Position numbers and translations under genes: made by a program
Origin: Spirochaetota bacterium
GTDB lineage: Bacteria; Spirochaetota; UBA4802; JAFGJZ01
Direction of reading: 5' to 3'
Length of the DNA: 15,378 bases
Assembly (NCBI GenBank): GCA_023396615.1
Contig: JAEWVM010000205.1
Location: forward strand, 1 to 15,378
The notes under the pieces: generated by a model
Told to the model about the DNA's origin: nothing
The model's input: only the letters and a program-made list of their open reading frames with translations
Databases searched by the model: none
Shown: positions 5,856 to 13,243 of the stretch, piece by piece
Layout of the letters: each line of letters begins with the position of its first letter
Numbering within the stretch: position 1 is the first letter of the stretch

Positions 5856-6449
5856 ATGCCAAAAGGACAAAACAGCTGCTGCGGCAGTTCGAATTCAGGA
5901 GACGAAATTTCCGATAGAAAGAATTTAGTATGCCATTTTCTTCAGATTGCTAAAAAGCGCTATTCCGTAAGGAAGTATGCCGAAAAACCCGTCGAAGTTG
6001 AAAAACTCGACGAGATTATTGAAGCCGGAATATGTTCGCCGACTGCGGCAAATATTCAACCTTATCGCATTTTAGTAATACGGACACCGGAAGGCATCAG
6101 AAAGCTTTCAAATGGAGCGGAAACATACGGAGCTTCATCCGCATTTATAATATGTGCGAACATCAAAGAAGCATGGAAACGTCCGTTTGACGGAAAAATC
6201 ACATCGGATATTGACGCTTCAATTGTAACGGATCACATGATGCACGCCACAACAGACCTGGGACTCGGCAGTCTGTGGATGACGTACTTCAAACCTGACG
6301 CAATTAGAGAAAACTTCAATATTCCTCAGGATTATGAACCGGTTAATATTCTTCTCGTCGGATATTCTGCTGACAAAGAGCAGTCACCCGATCGGCATCA
6401 GAAAACACGAAAATCACGTGACCAGATTGTAATTAACGAAACATTCTAA
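5856..6449 (+). CDS. FMN-dependent nitroreductase-family protein
   Basis: A 197-residue flavin oxidoreductase with the nitroreductase pattern: RYSVRKY (35-41, FMN phosphate binding), SPTAANIQPYR (61-71), the LGLGSLWMTYF helix (135-145) and VNILLVGYSADKE near 163-175. These FMN enzymes use NAD(P)H to reduce nitro compounds, quinones or thiol-linked substrates in the cytoplasm. Unusually, about 27 residues precede the normal start of the fold and include NSCCGSS (7-12... Cys8, Cys9) and Cys26; the ATG is well placed, with AGAGG five bases upstream. The cysteine pair could bind a metal or sense thiols. Two predicted Rrf2 operators lie upstream, and a stub of a DJ-1/PfpI gene follows directly, so the original operon was probably a redox or electrophile-stress unit. 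Substrate unknown. Confidence 0.87.
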   Translation: MPKGQNSCCGSSNSGDEISDRKNLVCHFLQIAKKRYSVRKYAEKPVEVEKLDEIIEAGICSPTAANIQPYRILVIRTPEGIRKLSNGAETYGASSAFIICANIKEAWKRPFDGKITSDIDASIVTDHMMHATTDLGLGSLWMTYFKPDAIRENFNIPQDYEPVNILLVGYSADKEQSPDRHQKTRKSRDQIVINETF

Positions 6450-6459
6450 AGGAGAAAAA

Positions 6460-6540
6460 TATCTTATAACAAGCCGTTTTCCATTCGATTTGCCTGCATT
6501 TTTAAAAGCGCTTGAGCATGAACTGAAGAAAAGCAAATAA
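6460..6540 (+). pseudogene. C-terminal remnant of a DJ-1/PfpI-family gene
   Basis: Two bases into the gap after the nitroreductase stop there is a perfect AAGGAG (6449-6454) but no start codon follows. Instead an open frame encodes YLITSRFPFDLPAFLKALEH, then ELKKSK and a stop at 6538-6540. The LITSRxPxDLPAF string is typical of the C-terminus of DJ-1/PfpI (class I amidotransferase-like) proteins, which are about 170-190 residues long and act as chaperone, deglycase or redox-stress proteins. The ribosome site and the last 26 codons survive, so a deletion of the intervening gene body is the simplest reading. Family call from one short motif, hence moderate confidence. Confidence 0.5.
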
Positions 6541-6550
6541 TGATCCAAAT

Positions 6551-6568
6551 GCCGCCCTAACCGGCGGC
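6551..6568 (+). terminator. GC-rich hairpin, weak terminator candidate
   Basis: GCCGCC-CTAACC-GGCGGC forms a perfect six-pair, all G-C stem ten bases after the PfpI remnant. The following bases (GATTTACTT) are only moderately T-rich, so termination efficiency is uncertain. Confidence 0.45.
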
Positions 6569-6653
6569 GATTTACTTAACTGCCTGATAAGTATAATTAA
6601 TGTGTTGACGAAATAGCGCCGGTTGATGAAAAAATATGTCACCGGAATATGAA

Positions 6654-7241
6654 ATGAAAATATTAATAGTCGGCGACAAAGAATCGCAGTACATATGGGA
6701 ACACTACGATTATGACAGATTTTCCGGTTTGGATTTTATCATTTCTACCGGAGATTTAAAGCCCGAATTTCTAAGTTTCCTTGTAACTATAACAAATGTT
6801 CCGCTTTTTTACGTTCACGGAAATCATGACACACTTTACAAGACCATTCCGCCGGAAGGATGCGATTCGATTGACGGCAAATTCATAAAATACAAGGGAT
6901 TAAGAATTATGGGACTCGGCGGAAGCCAGTTCTATAACAGCAGAAATCATCAGTACACAGAATCAGAAATGAGCAGGAGACTTTTTAAGCTCAAGCCGTA
7001 TATTCTATACAACAAAGGAGTTGATATTTTCGTATCTCACGCGCCCGCTTTCGGACTCGGTGACGGCAAAGACCTCTGCCACACAGGATTCAAATGCTTT
7101 ACCAAACTAATAGAAACATATCAGCCTGCATATCATTTTCACGGTCACCAGCATCTCAATTACGGAGACACCGAGCGCTCAATCACAAAAGACAATACAA
7201 AGATAATCAACAGCTACGAATACCAGCTTCTCGAATTTTAA
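6654..7241 (+). CDS. Calcineurin-like metallophosphoesterase
   Basis: A protein of 195 residues from the ATG at 6654; an ATG at 6636 would add six residues before the first beta strand, and neither start has a strong ribosome site (GGAA precedes 6654). In the 201-residue numbering the metallophosphoesterase motifs are: VGDKE (first Asp14), STGD (Asp40), HGNHD (61-65), SHAP (134-137) and HGHQH (169-173). Together these place the two metal ions. The first motif, normally DxH, reads DKE, so one metal ligand is replaced; this occurs in a group of small uncharacterised bacterial homologues. It is soluble and cytoplasmic, probably a phosphodiesterase or phosphatase of unknown substrate. It ends tail to tail with the BMP gene, the two stops sharing a TTAA palindrome. 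Confidence 0.85.
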   Translation: MKILIVGDKESQYIWEHYDYDRFSGLDFIISTGDLKPEFLSFLVTITNVPLFYVHGNHDTLYKTIPPEGCDSIDGKFIKYKGLRIMGLGGSQFYNSRNHQYTESEMSRRLFKLKPYILYNKGVDIFVSHAPAFGLGDGKDLCHTGFKCFTKLIETYQPAYHFHGHQHLNYGDTERSITKDNTKIINSYEYQLLEF

Positions 7242-9160
7242 TCAGAAACATAACCGTCATCTATGGTGCCCGAAATATTGTCGCACAGCCAGTCCATGTT
7301 GAAAATCTGCTCAAAAGTCGCAAGTTGTCCTTCTGAAACCCTGAGTTCTCCTTTCTGATCATATATAGGCCCGTTGAAAACGGAATATTCATTCTGCATT
7401 ATCATCTTTTTAAAGAAGTCAATAAGCCTCTGGGTTTCGCGCGGCACGTGAGTAAGTGAATAAAAAATATCAACAAGACCTGAATCCATTCCCCACCAGA
7501 AGTTTACCGGTCTAACGCTTGCTCCGGCCGATTCAAAAACAGAACCCCATGTGCCGTTCAAAACCGCACGCACGACCTTTTCATAAAAAATTCCCCAATG
7601 CCATATAGGAATTGCATACTGACACGAAGGAATAAATCTTCCTGCGTTCTGATCATAGGCAGTCGAAAAAAGTCCGCATGTCTTTCCGCGGTCTCCCGGA
7701 ACAGGAAGCGAATCACCGTTAATAATGTCGACGCCTTCAACGAGAAGTTCTCCGGTAAGCTCCGGATTGAAACCGGTATATTCATTCTTATTCATCCATT
7801 TGATAAGAACTTCAGCATAAGGGTTTACAAGCTTTACGCCGAGAGCGAAAGCATTTACTGACTCGATTACTTCAGGAAGCGGACATCTGGCGATGTAACC
7901 GATCTTATTCGTCCGGGTCAACGAACCTGCGATGATCCCCATAAGATAACGCGGCTCGTGAATACGTCCGAAAAATGTAACGACATTTTTATAAGAGTTG
8001 GCTTCCGAACAGTTGAAGAATTTCACCTTCGGATATTCGAGTGCCGCCTTTAGAGTCGGATTTAAAAACGTCGGTGAAGTGGTAAATATCAGTTCATTTC
8101 CGTCTTCGGCGAGCTTCTTAATCGTGTCATAGGCGTCAATATTCTCAGGAACAGAATCCGCAAAATCAAGAAGAACATTATCACCGAAAGCATTCGCAAC
8201 ATGAAGCCTTCCGAGTTCATGCGCGTAAGTCCATCCCGAATCATTAATATTTTTCGCGTATACAAACGCGGCCTTGATAGTGTCCTTGCGCGGCGCGACA
8301 AAATTAAACGGATTGAATATTTTTTTGCCGCAATCTTTAACCGGCTCGGTAACGATTTTCAGAGGATGAGACTCCATGTTCTCAAGCTCATCTATGAATT
8401 TTTTTATGCGCCCCGAGTCATCCGAATCGATGAGATTATCATCACCGTAAACTTCAAGGAATTTTACAAACGCATCGCCTGTAGTAATCTTAAGACGCCC
8501 GCCTCCGTTCGCATGATAAATTGACCTGAACGGATTGAAACAGTTAATCATATATGATTCATATTTCGTTAACGAAGGTATAAGCTTGCCGGTATATGAT
8601 TCCATATGTTCAAGAAGTCGGGAAAACCCGCCGTCGAGAGTAAACCAGACAGATGAAACTCCCGTTATGCGGTTGAAATCAAGAAACTCGTAATAAATTC
8701 TGTTGGTTAAATCGGAATCGTCTTTCTTCGGAATAAGACGGCGCACTTCAGCCGTGATTGATGCCGCGTCAAAATATTTCAGAATGCTGACGCGCTTATT
8801 GCCTTCTTTGACATAGAACCAGTTGAGATATTCATAGGCGATTATATAGTCACGGATTCCTTCTGTAAGATGAGCGGAATAAAGTGATTTCCATTTTCCG
8901 CTGAACTCGGAATCAATCGGCGCAAGAGGCATGAAATTCGCGGAAAATGCGCTCGCCCGTGAATGCGAATAAGTTCCGACGACTTTTTTTAGAGGAACTT
9001 CTATAATTCCGATGTTTACTTCGCTCGCGACTTCAGCATTGCCTAGAATACCGTCGAGCGAAGGAAGATAGCCTGATCTTCCGGCCGAAACATTTTCCAT
9101 GTAAGAAGCTTTAGCGAGCTTCCGTGCCTGTTCATAAGAACTCAGTGCAGAATCGAGCAT
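7238..9160 (-). CDS. Signal-less protein: ParB-like N-terminal part plus BMP (PnrA-like) ligand-binding domain
   Basis: A 640-residue protein with no signal peptide or lipobox, so apparently cytoplasmic. Residues about 48-145 include GIIEVPLKKVVGT and WFYVKEGNKRVSILKYF (114-130), resembling the ParB/sulfiredoxin-like fold with its EGNKRVS loop. Residues about 293-545 match basic membrane protein (BMP/PnrA) ligand-binding domains of nucleoside transporters, with RYLMGIIAGSLTRTNKIGYI (404-423) and NAFALGVKLVNPYAEVLIKW (436-455). About 90 residues follow. BMP domains normally sit on exported lipoproteins; an intracellular one fused to a ParB-like part suggests a nucleoside or nucleotide sensor or enzyme rather than a transporter subunit. 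The ATG has GAGG overlapping the glyS stop, with a seven-base gap, so it is translated from the glyS operon. Confidence 0.8.
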   Translation of the reverse strand: MLDSALSSYEQARKLAKASYMENVSAGRSGYLPSLDGILGNAEVASEVNIGIIEVPLKKVVGTYSHSRASAFSANFMPLAPIDSEFSGKWKSLYSAHLTEGIRDYIIAYEYLNWFYVKEGNKRVSILKYFDAASITAEVRRLIPKKDDSDLTNRIYYEFLDFNRITGVSSVWFTLDGGFSRLLEHMESYTGKLIPSLTKYESYMINCFNPFRSIYHANGGGRLKITTGDAFVKFLEVYGDDNLIDSDDSGRIKKFIDELENMESHPLKIVTEPVKDCGKKIFNPFNFVAPRKDTIKAAFVYAKNINDSGWTYAHELGRLHVANAFGDNVLLDFADSVPENIDAYDTIKKLAEDGNELIFTTSPTFLNPTLKAALEYPKVKFFNCSEANSYKNVVTFFGRIHEPRYLMGIIAGSLTRTNKIGYIARCPLPEVIESVNAFALGVKLVNPYAEVLIKWMNKNEYTGFNPELTGELLVEGVDIINGDSLPVPGDRGKTCGLFSTAYDQNAGRFIPSCQYAIPIWHWGIFYEKVVRAVLNGTWGSVFESAGASVRPVNFWWGMDSGLVDIFYSLTHVPRETQRLIDFFKKMIMQNEYSVFNGPIYDQKGELRVSEGQLATFEQIFNMDWLCDNISGTIDDGYVSD

Positions 9161-9167
9161 TTATACC

Positions 9168-11243
9168 TCAATCTGAAATCTTTGAAAAATCAATCAATCC
9201 CCTGAATCTTAAAACAATCGACTCTAACAGCGCGAGACGGTTATCTCTGAGAGCCGTGTCTTTATCCATTACCATAACATCATCGAAAAATTTATCTATA
9301 TGGGATTTCGCTTCTGTTAAAACAGAAAAAACCGCATCGTAATTTTTTGAAGCGATTGCCGAATCAATGGCGTCCTTCTTCGACACAAAAAACGAATGAA
9401 GATTTTTTTCGGCATCCGCCGAGAAAAGTTTTTCGTTTAGATCAAGAGTATAATTCTCATTCTTGCTTCTGAACGAATTATAAATGTTATTAATACGCTT
9501 GAAACCTAGAAGCATTGCGGAGAAATCTTCAGCTTTGCGGAATTTATTCAAAACACCGGCACGGAGAAACAAATCGTAGTAATCATATTCACCGAGAGAA
9601 AGACACGCGTCGATTTCGTCATGAGCGAAACCTGCATCCGCAAATATTGTATTTACACGGGCAGAAAAGAATTCAAGAACCTTGGAAACAAGATTTTTTC
9701 CGTCTTTGTACATTGAAGCGCATTCATCAAGAATAAGCGCGATATCGGCGTTCAGGCGGTTCTTTATGAAAAGGTCGGCAACCGCGTTCGCCTGACGGCG
9801 CAAAGCATAGGGATCCTGTGAACCCTTAGGAATATTTCCGACTGAATAAGAACCCATGATATTGTCGATTTTTTCTGCGGCTGAAAGAACAACAGATACA
9901 ATAGATGAAGGAACCGCATCGCCCTGAAAACGCGGACGGTAATGATCCTCAATCGCATCAGCGACGAGCTGATCCTCGCCGTCCATAAGCGCGTAAATGC
10001 GCCCCATCTTTCCCTGAAGCGATGTAAATTCCATGACCATCGAAGTGTTGAGATCAGCCTTCGAAAGAAGCACCGCCCGGTCGATTTTGGAACAAACAGC
10101 AGCATCGAGTTTGAGCTGTTTTGAAATAACCGAAGCTGTCTTTCTTACTCTTTCGACTTTGTCATATATAGAACCGAGCTCTTTATGAAAGAGAACGGTT
10201 TTCAGTGATTCAATTTTGCTTTCAAGTTTGTGCTTTCTGTCTTCGTTGAAAAAGAATTCCGCGTCTGAAAAACGCGCCCTGATGACGCGCTCGTTTCCGT
10301 CTTTGACGAATGATGTCGCGGGATTATTCGAAACAACGAGGAATTTATTTGTGAGCTTGCCGTCTTCCGATCTCACGGCAAAATATTTCTGATGCTCGCG
10401 CATTTCGGTAATGAGAACTATGTCAGGAATTTTGAGATAATCGGAATTGAACTCGCAGACTACCGCATGGGGTTTTTCCACAAGGTATGTTACAATGGAA
10501 ACAAGTTCTTCGTCATCTACTAAAACACCGCCGGCTTTCTTTGCCGCTGAAGCAAGTTCAGCCTTAATCATTTCGCGTCTTTCGTTCTGATCGAGAAAAA
10601 CACCTGCGTCTTTGAGCTTCGATTTATATTCGGAAATCTTTTTAATTTCAATCATGGAACCCGACTGAACATAATGACCGCGCGTCAAATTTGAAGAAAC
10701 TATTCCGTCAACATCGAAGGCAAGAACCTTTTCATTGAAAAGAGTGAGAATGTATCTTATCGGACGCGGATAACCTATCTGCTTCGTTCCCCACTTCATC
10801 TTTTTCGGAAAAGGAAGTTCTTTGATAACAGAAGAAAGAAGCTCCGGAAGAATTTCTTCGGTCTTTCCGCTTTTCATTTTCTTTTTGGCGAAATAATATT
10901 TACCTTTCGGGGTTTCCTGAATCTCGAGGTCTTTTTCTTCTACATCGTTTCCTTTGAGAAAACCTAGAAGAGCCGGAGTCGGTTTGCCGTCTTCAGAATA
11001 TCCTCTGTCAGCAGAAGGTCCCTTCAGCTCAAGAATCTCGTCTCTCTGTGTGTCCGAAACGCCGCAGAGAACAGCGGTAATACGTCTCGGAGTCGCATAA
11101 ACCTCAATCGCAGAGAAATCAATTCTTGCGGTTGAAAGCTTATCCGACATCATTTTTTTAATATTTTCAAGCGCCGGAGGTATGTATCCGGCAGGAATTT
11201 CTTCAGAACCTATTTCAAACAAAAGATTGGCTTTATCAAACAT
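9168..11243 (-). CDS. glyS: Glycine--tRNA ligase beta subunit
   Basis: A 691-residue beta chain of the tetrameric (alpha2beta2) bacterial glycyl-tRNA synthetase, near the usual 680-700. The N-terminus shows NLLFEIGSEEIPAGYI, the middle has HYRPRFQGDAVPSS and GNIPKGSQDPYALRRQANAV, and the C-terminal region is a helical DALR-like anticodon-binding domain, all hallmark segments. The beta chain binds tRNA; the alpha chain (GlyQ) makes glycyl-adenylate. The start is the ATG at 11243 with GGGAG five bases upstream; an in-frame TTG at 11255 overlaps that ribosome site. In most genomes glyQ lies directly upstream; here the upstream neighbour is an unrelated DUF3795 gene, so glyQ must be elsewhere. 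It is followed by the BMP-domain gene in the same operon. Confidence 0.95.
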   Translation of the reverse strand: MFDKANLLFEIGSEEIPAGYIPPALENIKKMMSDKLSTARIDFSAIEVYATPRRITAVLCGVSDTQRDEILELKGPSADRGYSEDGKPTPALLGFLKGNDVEEKDLEIQETPKGKYYFAKKKMKSGKTEEILPELLSSVIKELPFPKKMKWGTKQIGYPRPIRYILTLFNEKVLAFDVDGIVSSNLTRGHYVQSGSMIEIKKISEYKSKLKDAGVFLDQNERREMIKAELASAAKKAGGVLVDDEELVSIVTYLVEKPHAVVCEFNSDYLKIPDIVLITEMREHQKYFAVRSEDGKLTNKFLVVSNNPATSFVKDGNERVIRARFSDAEFFFNEDRKHKLESKIESLKTVLFHKELGSIYDKVERVRKTASVISKQLKLDAAVCSKIDRAVLLSKADLNTSMVMEFTSLQGKMGRIYALMDGEDQLVADAIEDHYRPRFQGDAVPSSIVSVVLSAAEKIDNIMGSYSVGNIPKGSQDPYALRRQANAVADLFIKNRLNADIALILDECASMYKDGKNLVSKVLEFFSARVNTIFADAGFAHDEIDACLSLGEYDYYDLFLRAGVLNKFRKAEDFSAMLLGFKRINNIYNSFRSKNENYTLDLNEKLFSADAEKNLHSFFVSKKDAIDSAIASKNYDAVFSVLTEAKSHIDKFFDDVMVMDKDTALRDNRLALLESIVLRFRGLIDFSKISD

Positions 11244-11261
11244 AAATTCTCCCAAACAGTA

Positions 11262-11285
11262 TTACCCTTCCTTCTATTAGGGTAA
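11262..11285. promoter_or_regulatory. Inverted repeat in the glyS leader
   Basis: TTACCCT and AGGGTAA form a perfect 7-bp inverted repeat with a 10-base loop, 19 bases upstream of the glyS ATG. It could be an operator or an mRNA hairpin controlling glyS. It does not resemble a T-box: no specifier stem or antiterminator is visible in the 95-bp gap. Confidence 0.4.
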
Positions 11286-11338
11286 GCACTATTGGCAAGA
11301 ACTTTTTATGGATAATTTGCGGGGTATTGATAAAGAAA

Positions 11339-11833
11339 TCAGTCAATTTTGAGGTGTTTCTTTATTTCTGCCGAATGCCTTTCAAAAAACGGGCTCGACG
11401 GCATATTTCCGCATTTTGCACATTTGACGAAATACGGCGAATTGACGTTTCCGCATTTTTCACATGAATAATCTGCGGCGATCTTTTCTTTCCATTTGTC
11501 TATGCCGAGATTCTTTCTGCATTCTGCCGATTCAAAGAGTTCAGCACGGTGAGGCATCTGCTTTTGAAATTCTTTAAGTTTATCGCATGGAAATTCGGCG
11601 CAGTCTTCGCAGTTCAAAATTCCTTTTTGCGAAGCACAGGCCGTAAATGAACATTTTTCGCAGTAAACGCTAAGCTTATCCGAACGGCATCCTTTACAGC
11701 GCATCTCTTCTTTCGTCATGCCGAATTTGGAGGCCAGTGCCTCAAGCGCGTTTTCATTTGTGCGGGAAAATATATAAACGGAACATGTTTCGCAGAATAG
11801 TCCGCAATACGCGGTTGTTGAAAGATCGCTCAT
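11339..11833 (-). CDS. DUF3795-family cysteine-rich protein
   Basis: A 164-residue protein of the DUF3795 family. The N-terminal YCGLFCETC (9-17), CKGCRS (46-51), YCEKCSFTACA and CEDCAEFPCDKL give the family's characteristic series of cysteine pairs, suggesting zinc or iron-sulfur binding. A second module near the C-terminus has CEKCGN and CAKCGN, a zinc ribbon absent from many shorter members. About 15 cysteines in total; no membrane segment, so cytoplasmic. The ATG has an excellent GGAGG four bases upstream. Function of the family is unknown. It lies 95 bp upstream of glyS on the same strand; the inverted repeat in the gap suggests separate control. Confidence 0.85.
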   Translation of the reverse strand: MSDLSTTAYCGLFCETCSVYIFSRTNENALEALASKFGMTKEEMRCKGCRSDKLSVYCEKCSFTACASQKGILNCEDCAEFPCDKLKEFQKQMPHRAELFESAECRKNLGIDKWKEKIAADYSCEKCGNVNSPYFVKCAKCGNMPSSPFFERHSAEIKKHLKID

Positions 11834-11939
11834 AAAGCCTCCATGTCATCACAAATGAAATCATCCATGCAGAAAAGAAACGCCTGTCAATAAAATAATA
11901 ACTTTATAATAGATGGGATATTAACTGCCTGAGGTAATA

Positions 11940-12260
11940 CTATGCCTTCAATATCAGTATCTCTTTTTCTGATTTATTTTTATTATTCTTCGGATATGCT
12001 TTTATTTCAATCCCAAGACCGAGATTATCCAGATATTCGATCAGCGTAGATATTTTCATATCCTTTCTTGATTCAAGTTTTGAAACACCTGACTGAGAAA
12101 ATGTTTTAAGATCTTCCTGCCTAATTCCTCTTTTCTCTCTTATTTCAGACAAACGAATCTGCAATATGGCTTTCTCTGCTTCAGCATAGGCTTTTCTTAT
12201 TTTTTTCTCAGGTAAAGATGATGATATTTCATCTATAATGCTATTTTTTTTTGTTTTCAT
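11940..12260 (-). CDS. higA: HigA-like antitoxin, XRE-type helix-turn-helix
   Basis: A 106-residue DNA-binding antitoxin. Residues about 37-85 form an XRE/Cro-type helix-turn-helix: LSEIREKRGIRQEDLKTF, SGVSKLESRKDMKISTLIEYL, then LGLGIEIKAYPK. The long N-terminal helix (EKKIRKAYAEAEKAILQI) before the HTH is typical of antitoxins paired with Gp49-like RelE-family toxins. It overlaps the 3' end of the toxin gene by 20 bases, so the two are translationally coupled, toxin first, the usual hig order. The HigA protein normally neutralises the toxin and represses the shared promoter; direct repeats upstream of higB are candidates for its sites. No lesion is seen. Confidence 0.88.
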   Translation of the reverse strand: MKTKKNSIIDEISSSLPEKKIRKAYAEAEKAILQIRLSEIREKRGIRQEDLKTFSQSGVSKLESRKDMKISTLIEYLDNLGLGIEIKAYPKNNKNKSEKEILILKA

Positions 12261-12603
12261 CTATGCCCCTTTTTTTAAGGTATTTATCATATAACTTTTC
12301 AGCTGCTGGAATCATTATACTATAAAAATCTTTTTTTCCTCTTTTATCTCCGCCTATTAACAGAACAGCTTTTCTTTTTGGATCGAAAATAAACAGTATG
12401 CGATATACTCTAAGTTTGTTCTGAATTCTTAACTCTTTCATGTTTTGATAGCGGCTCTGTTTAAGACTATCAACATACGGCCTGCCGAGATTCGGACCGA
12501 TTTCACGCAAAATCAGCAAACTTTTCAAAACAGCCTGACGGGCATCTTCATCAAGACTCATAATCCAAAACGCAATTTCATCAGTCCGTTCAATTTCCCA
12601 CAT
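12241..12603 (-). CDS. higB: HigB/Gp49-like RelE-family toxin
   Basis: A 120-residue toxin of the RelE/ParE superfamily, Gp49 (HigB-like) branch. Diagnostic segments are the N-terminal EIERTDEIAFWI, the LGRPYVDSLKQS turn, LRIQNKLRVYRILFIFDPKR and VLLIGGDKRGKKDFYSIMIP, which match ribosome-dependent mRNA interferases of this branch. The reading frame is intact, so it is probably functional. There is no ribosome site; a promoter (TTGACT-16-TTTAAT) ends six bases before the ATG, implying a leaderless message beginning at the start codon. It is followed by higA with a 20-base overlap. Confidence 0.88.
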   Translation of the reverse strand: MWEIERTDEIAFWIMSLDEDARQAVLKSLLILREIGPNLGRPYVDSLKQSRYQNMKELRIQNKLRVYRILFIFDPKRKAVLLIGGDKRGKKDFYSIMIPAAEKLYDKYLKKRGIDENKKK

Positions 12604-12609
12604 AAATCA

Positions 12610-12637
12610 ATTAAAGCAAAACCAAACATGAAGTCAA
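12610..12637 (-). promoter_or_regulatory. Promoter of higBA giving a leaderless transcript
   Basis: TTGACT (12632-12637), a 16-base spacer and TTTAAT (12610-12615) match consensus at 5 of 6 positions each. The ATG starts at the seventh base after the -10 hexamer, so the initiating nucleotide and the start codon coincide. Confidence 0.55.
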
Positions 12638-12661
12638 GTGAATATTAAAAAACCAAAACAT
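12618..12661. repeat. Direct repeats flanking the higBA -35 box
   Basis: AAAACCAAACAT (12618-12629) and AAAACCAAAACAT (12649-12661) are near-identical and lie about 31 bp apart, three helical turns, on either side of the -35 element. They are candidate HigA binding sites; A-rich composition makes chance a real alternative. Confidence 0.35.
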
Positions 12662-12830
12662 TGCGCGATCGACCGCCTATAAATGATTCCGAAAATTTAA
12701 TGCATGGAGTAAAGTTGCATTATTTACATATATTCTATAATTCTTACCGAAAAAACTCAGTTGAATTACGTATATATTGTTAGATAAAACATTGACATAA
12801 AGCTGAAATGATAATAATTTGAGGTGTAAA

Positions 12831-13241
12831 ATGAGTGTCGTTATGGAATTTACAAAAGAACAGCTTGAACAGATCGGTTCGTATATCGAATCAAACTTCG
12901 ACCGCTTCGGTGCGAAAAGCAATGTAGTGCAGCTGCGCGCGTATGACATACAGCTCATCGAACGAATGACACGCATCGAAGAAGAACTAAGAAGCCAGCG
13001 CGAAATACTACTGAAACAGAACGAAACGATGCAGTTCGGATTCACCCAGATGGACAAGCGTTTTGAATCCATGCAGAAGCAAATGGACGAACGATTCGCC
13101 GCAGTCGACAAAAGATTCGATGATGTGAACAAAAGATTTGATGATGTGAACAAAAGGTTTTCAATGATGATGTGGATGATAACTGCAGGCTTTACAATCA
13201 TTGCAACAGTTATAACACTTCTTTCAATTTTCGCGAGATAG
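12831..13241 (+). CDS. Tail-anchored heptad-repeat coiled-coil protein
   Basis: A 136-residue protein starting at the ATG at 12831, with GAGG six bases upstream; an in-frame TTG at 12819 includes that ribosome site and is rejected. The N-terminal third is helical and acidic. From residue 75 it has heptads built on D/N-K/E-R-F-x-x-V/M: DKRFESM, DERFAAV, DKRFDDV, NKRFDDV, NKRFSMM. A single hydrophobic helix at 112-133 (MMMWMITAGFTIIATVITLL) ends the protein with only SIFAR after it, so it is probably anchored in the inner membrane with the coiled coil in the cytoplasm. This plan resembles the Borrelia Bdr proteins (repeat coiled coil plus C-terminal membrane helix), though I cannot show homology. 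Function unknown. It lies between two toxin-antitoxin modules on the opposite strand, converging with the RHH gene at a 2-bp gap. Confidence 0.75.
   Translation: MSVVMEFTKEQLEQIGSYIESNFDRFGAKSNVVQLRAYDIQLIERMTRIEEELRSQREILLKQNETMQFGFTQMDKRFESMQKQMDERFAAVDKRFDDVNKRFDDVNKRFSMMMWMITAGFTIIATVITLLSIFAR
13110..13151 (+). repeat. Two 21-bp tandem repeats inside the heptad-repeat gene
   Basis: Units 13110-13130 and 13131-13151 differ at one base (a silent C/T in the Phe codon) and are followed by a partial third unit (AAAAGGTTTTC). Each encodes one heptad, KRFDDVN. The near identity points to recent duplication and possible length variation between strains. Confidence 0.85.
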
Positions 13242-13243
13242 AA

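Noticed and set aside
11244..11338. T-box riboswitch upstream of glyS
   Set aside because: The 95-bp gap is too short for a complete T-box and shows no T-box consensus sequence, only one inverted repeat.
12660..12830. TTGACA at 12792-12797 as promoter for the heptad-repeat gene
   Set aside because: The hexamer is perfect but no acceptable -10 lies at 16-18 bases; the start would fall inside the ribosome site. Not strong enough to annotate.
12677..13201. 174-codon open frame on the minus strand
   Set aside because: It lies antisense to the heptad-repeat gene, has Ser/Leu/Asn-rich low-complexity translation with repeated FTSSN segments caused by the DNA repeats, and no ribosome site.
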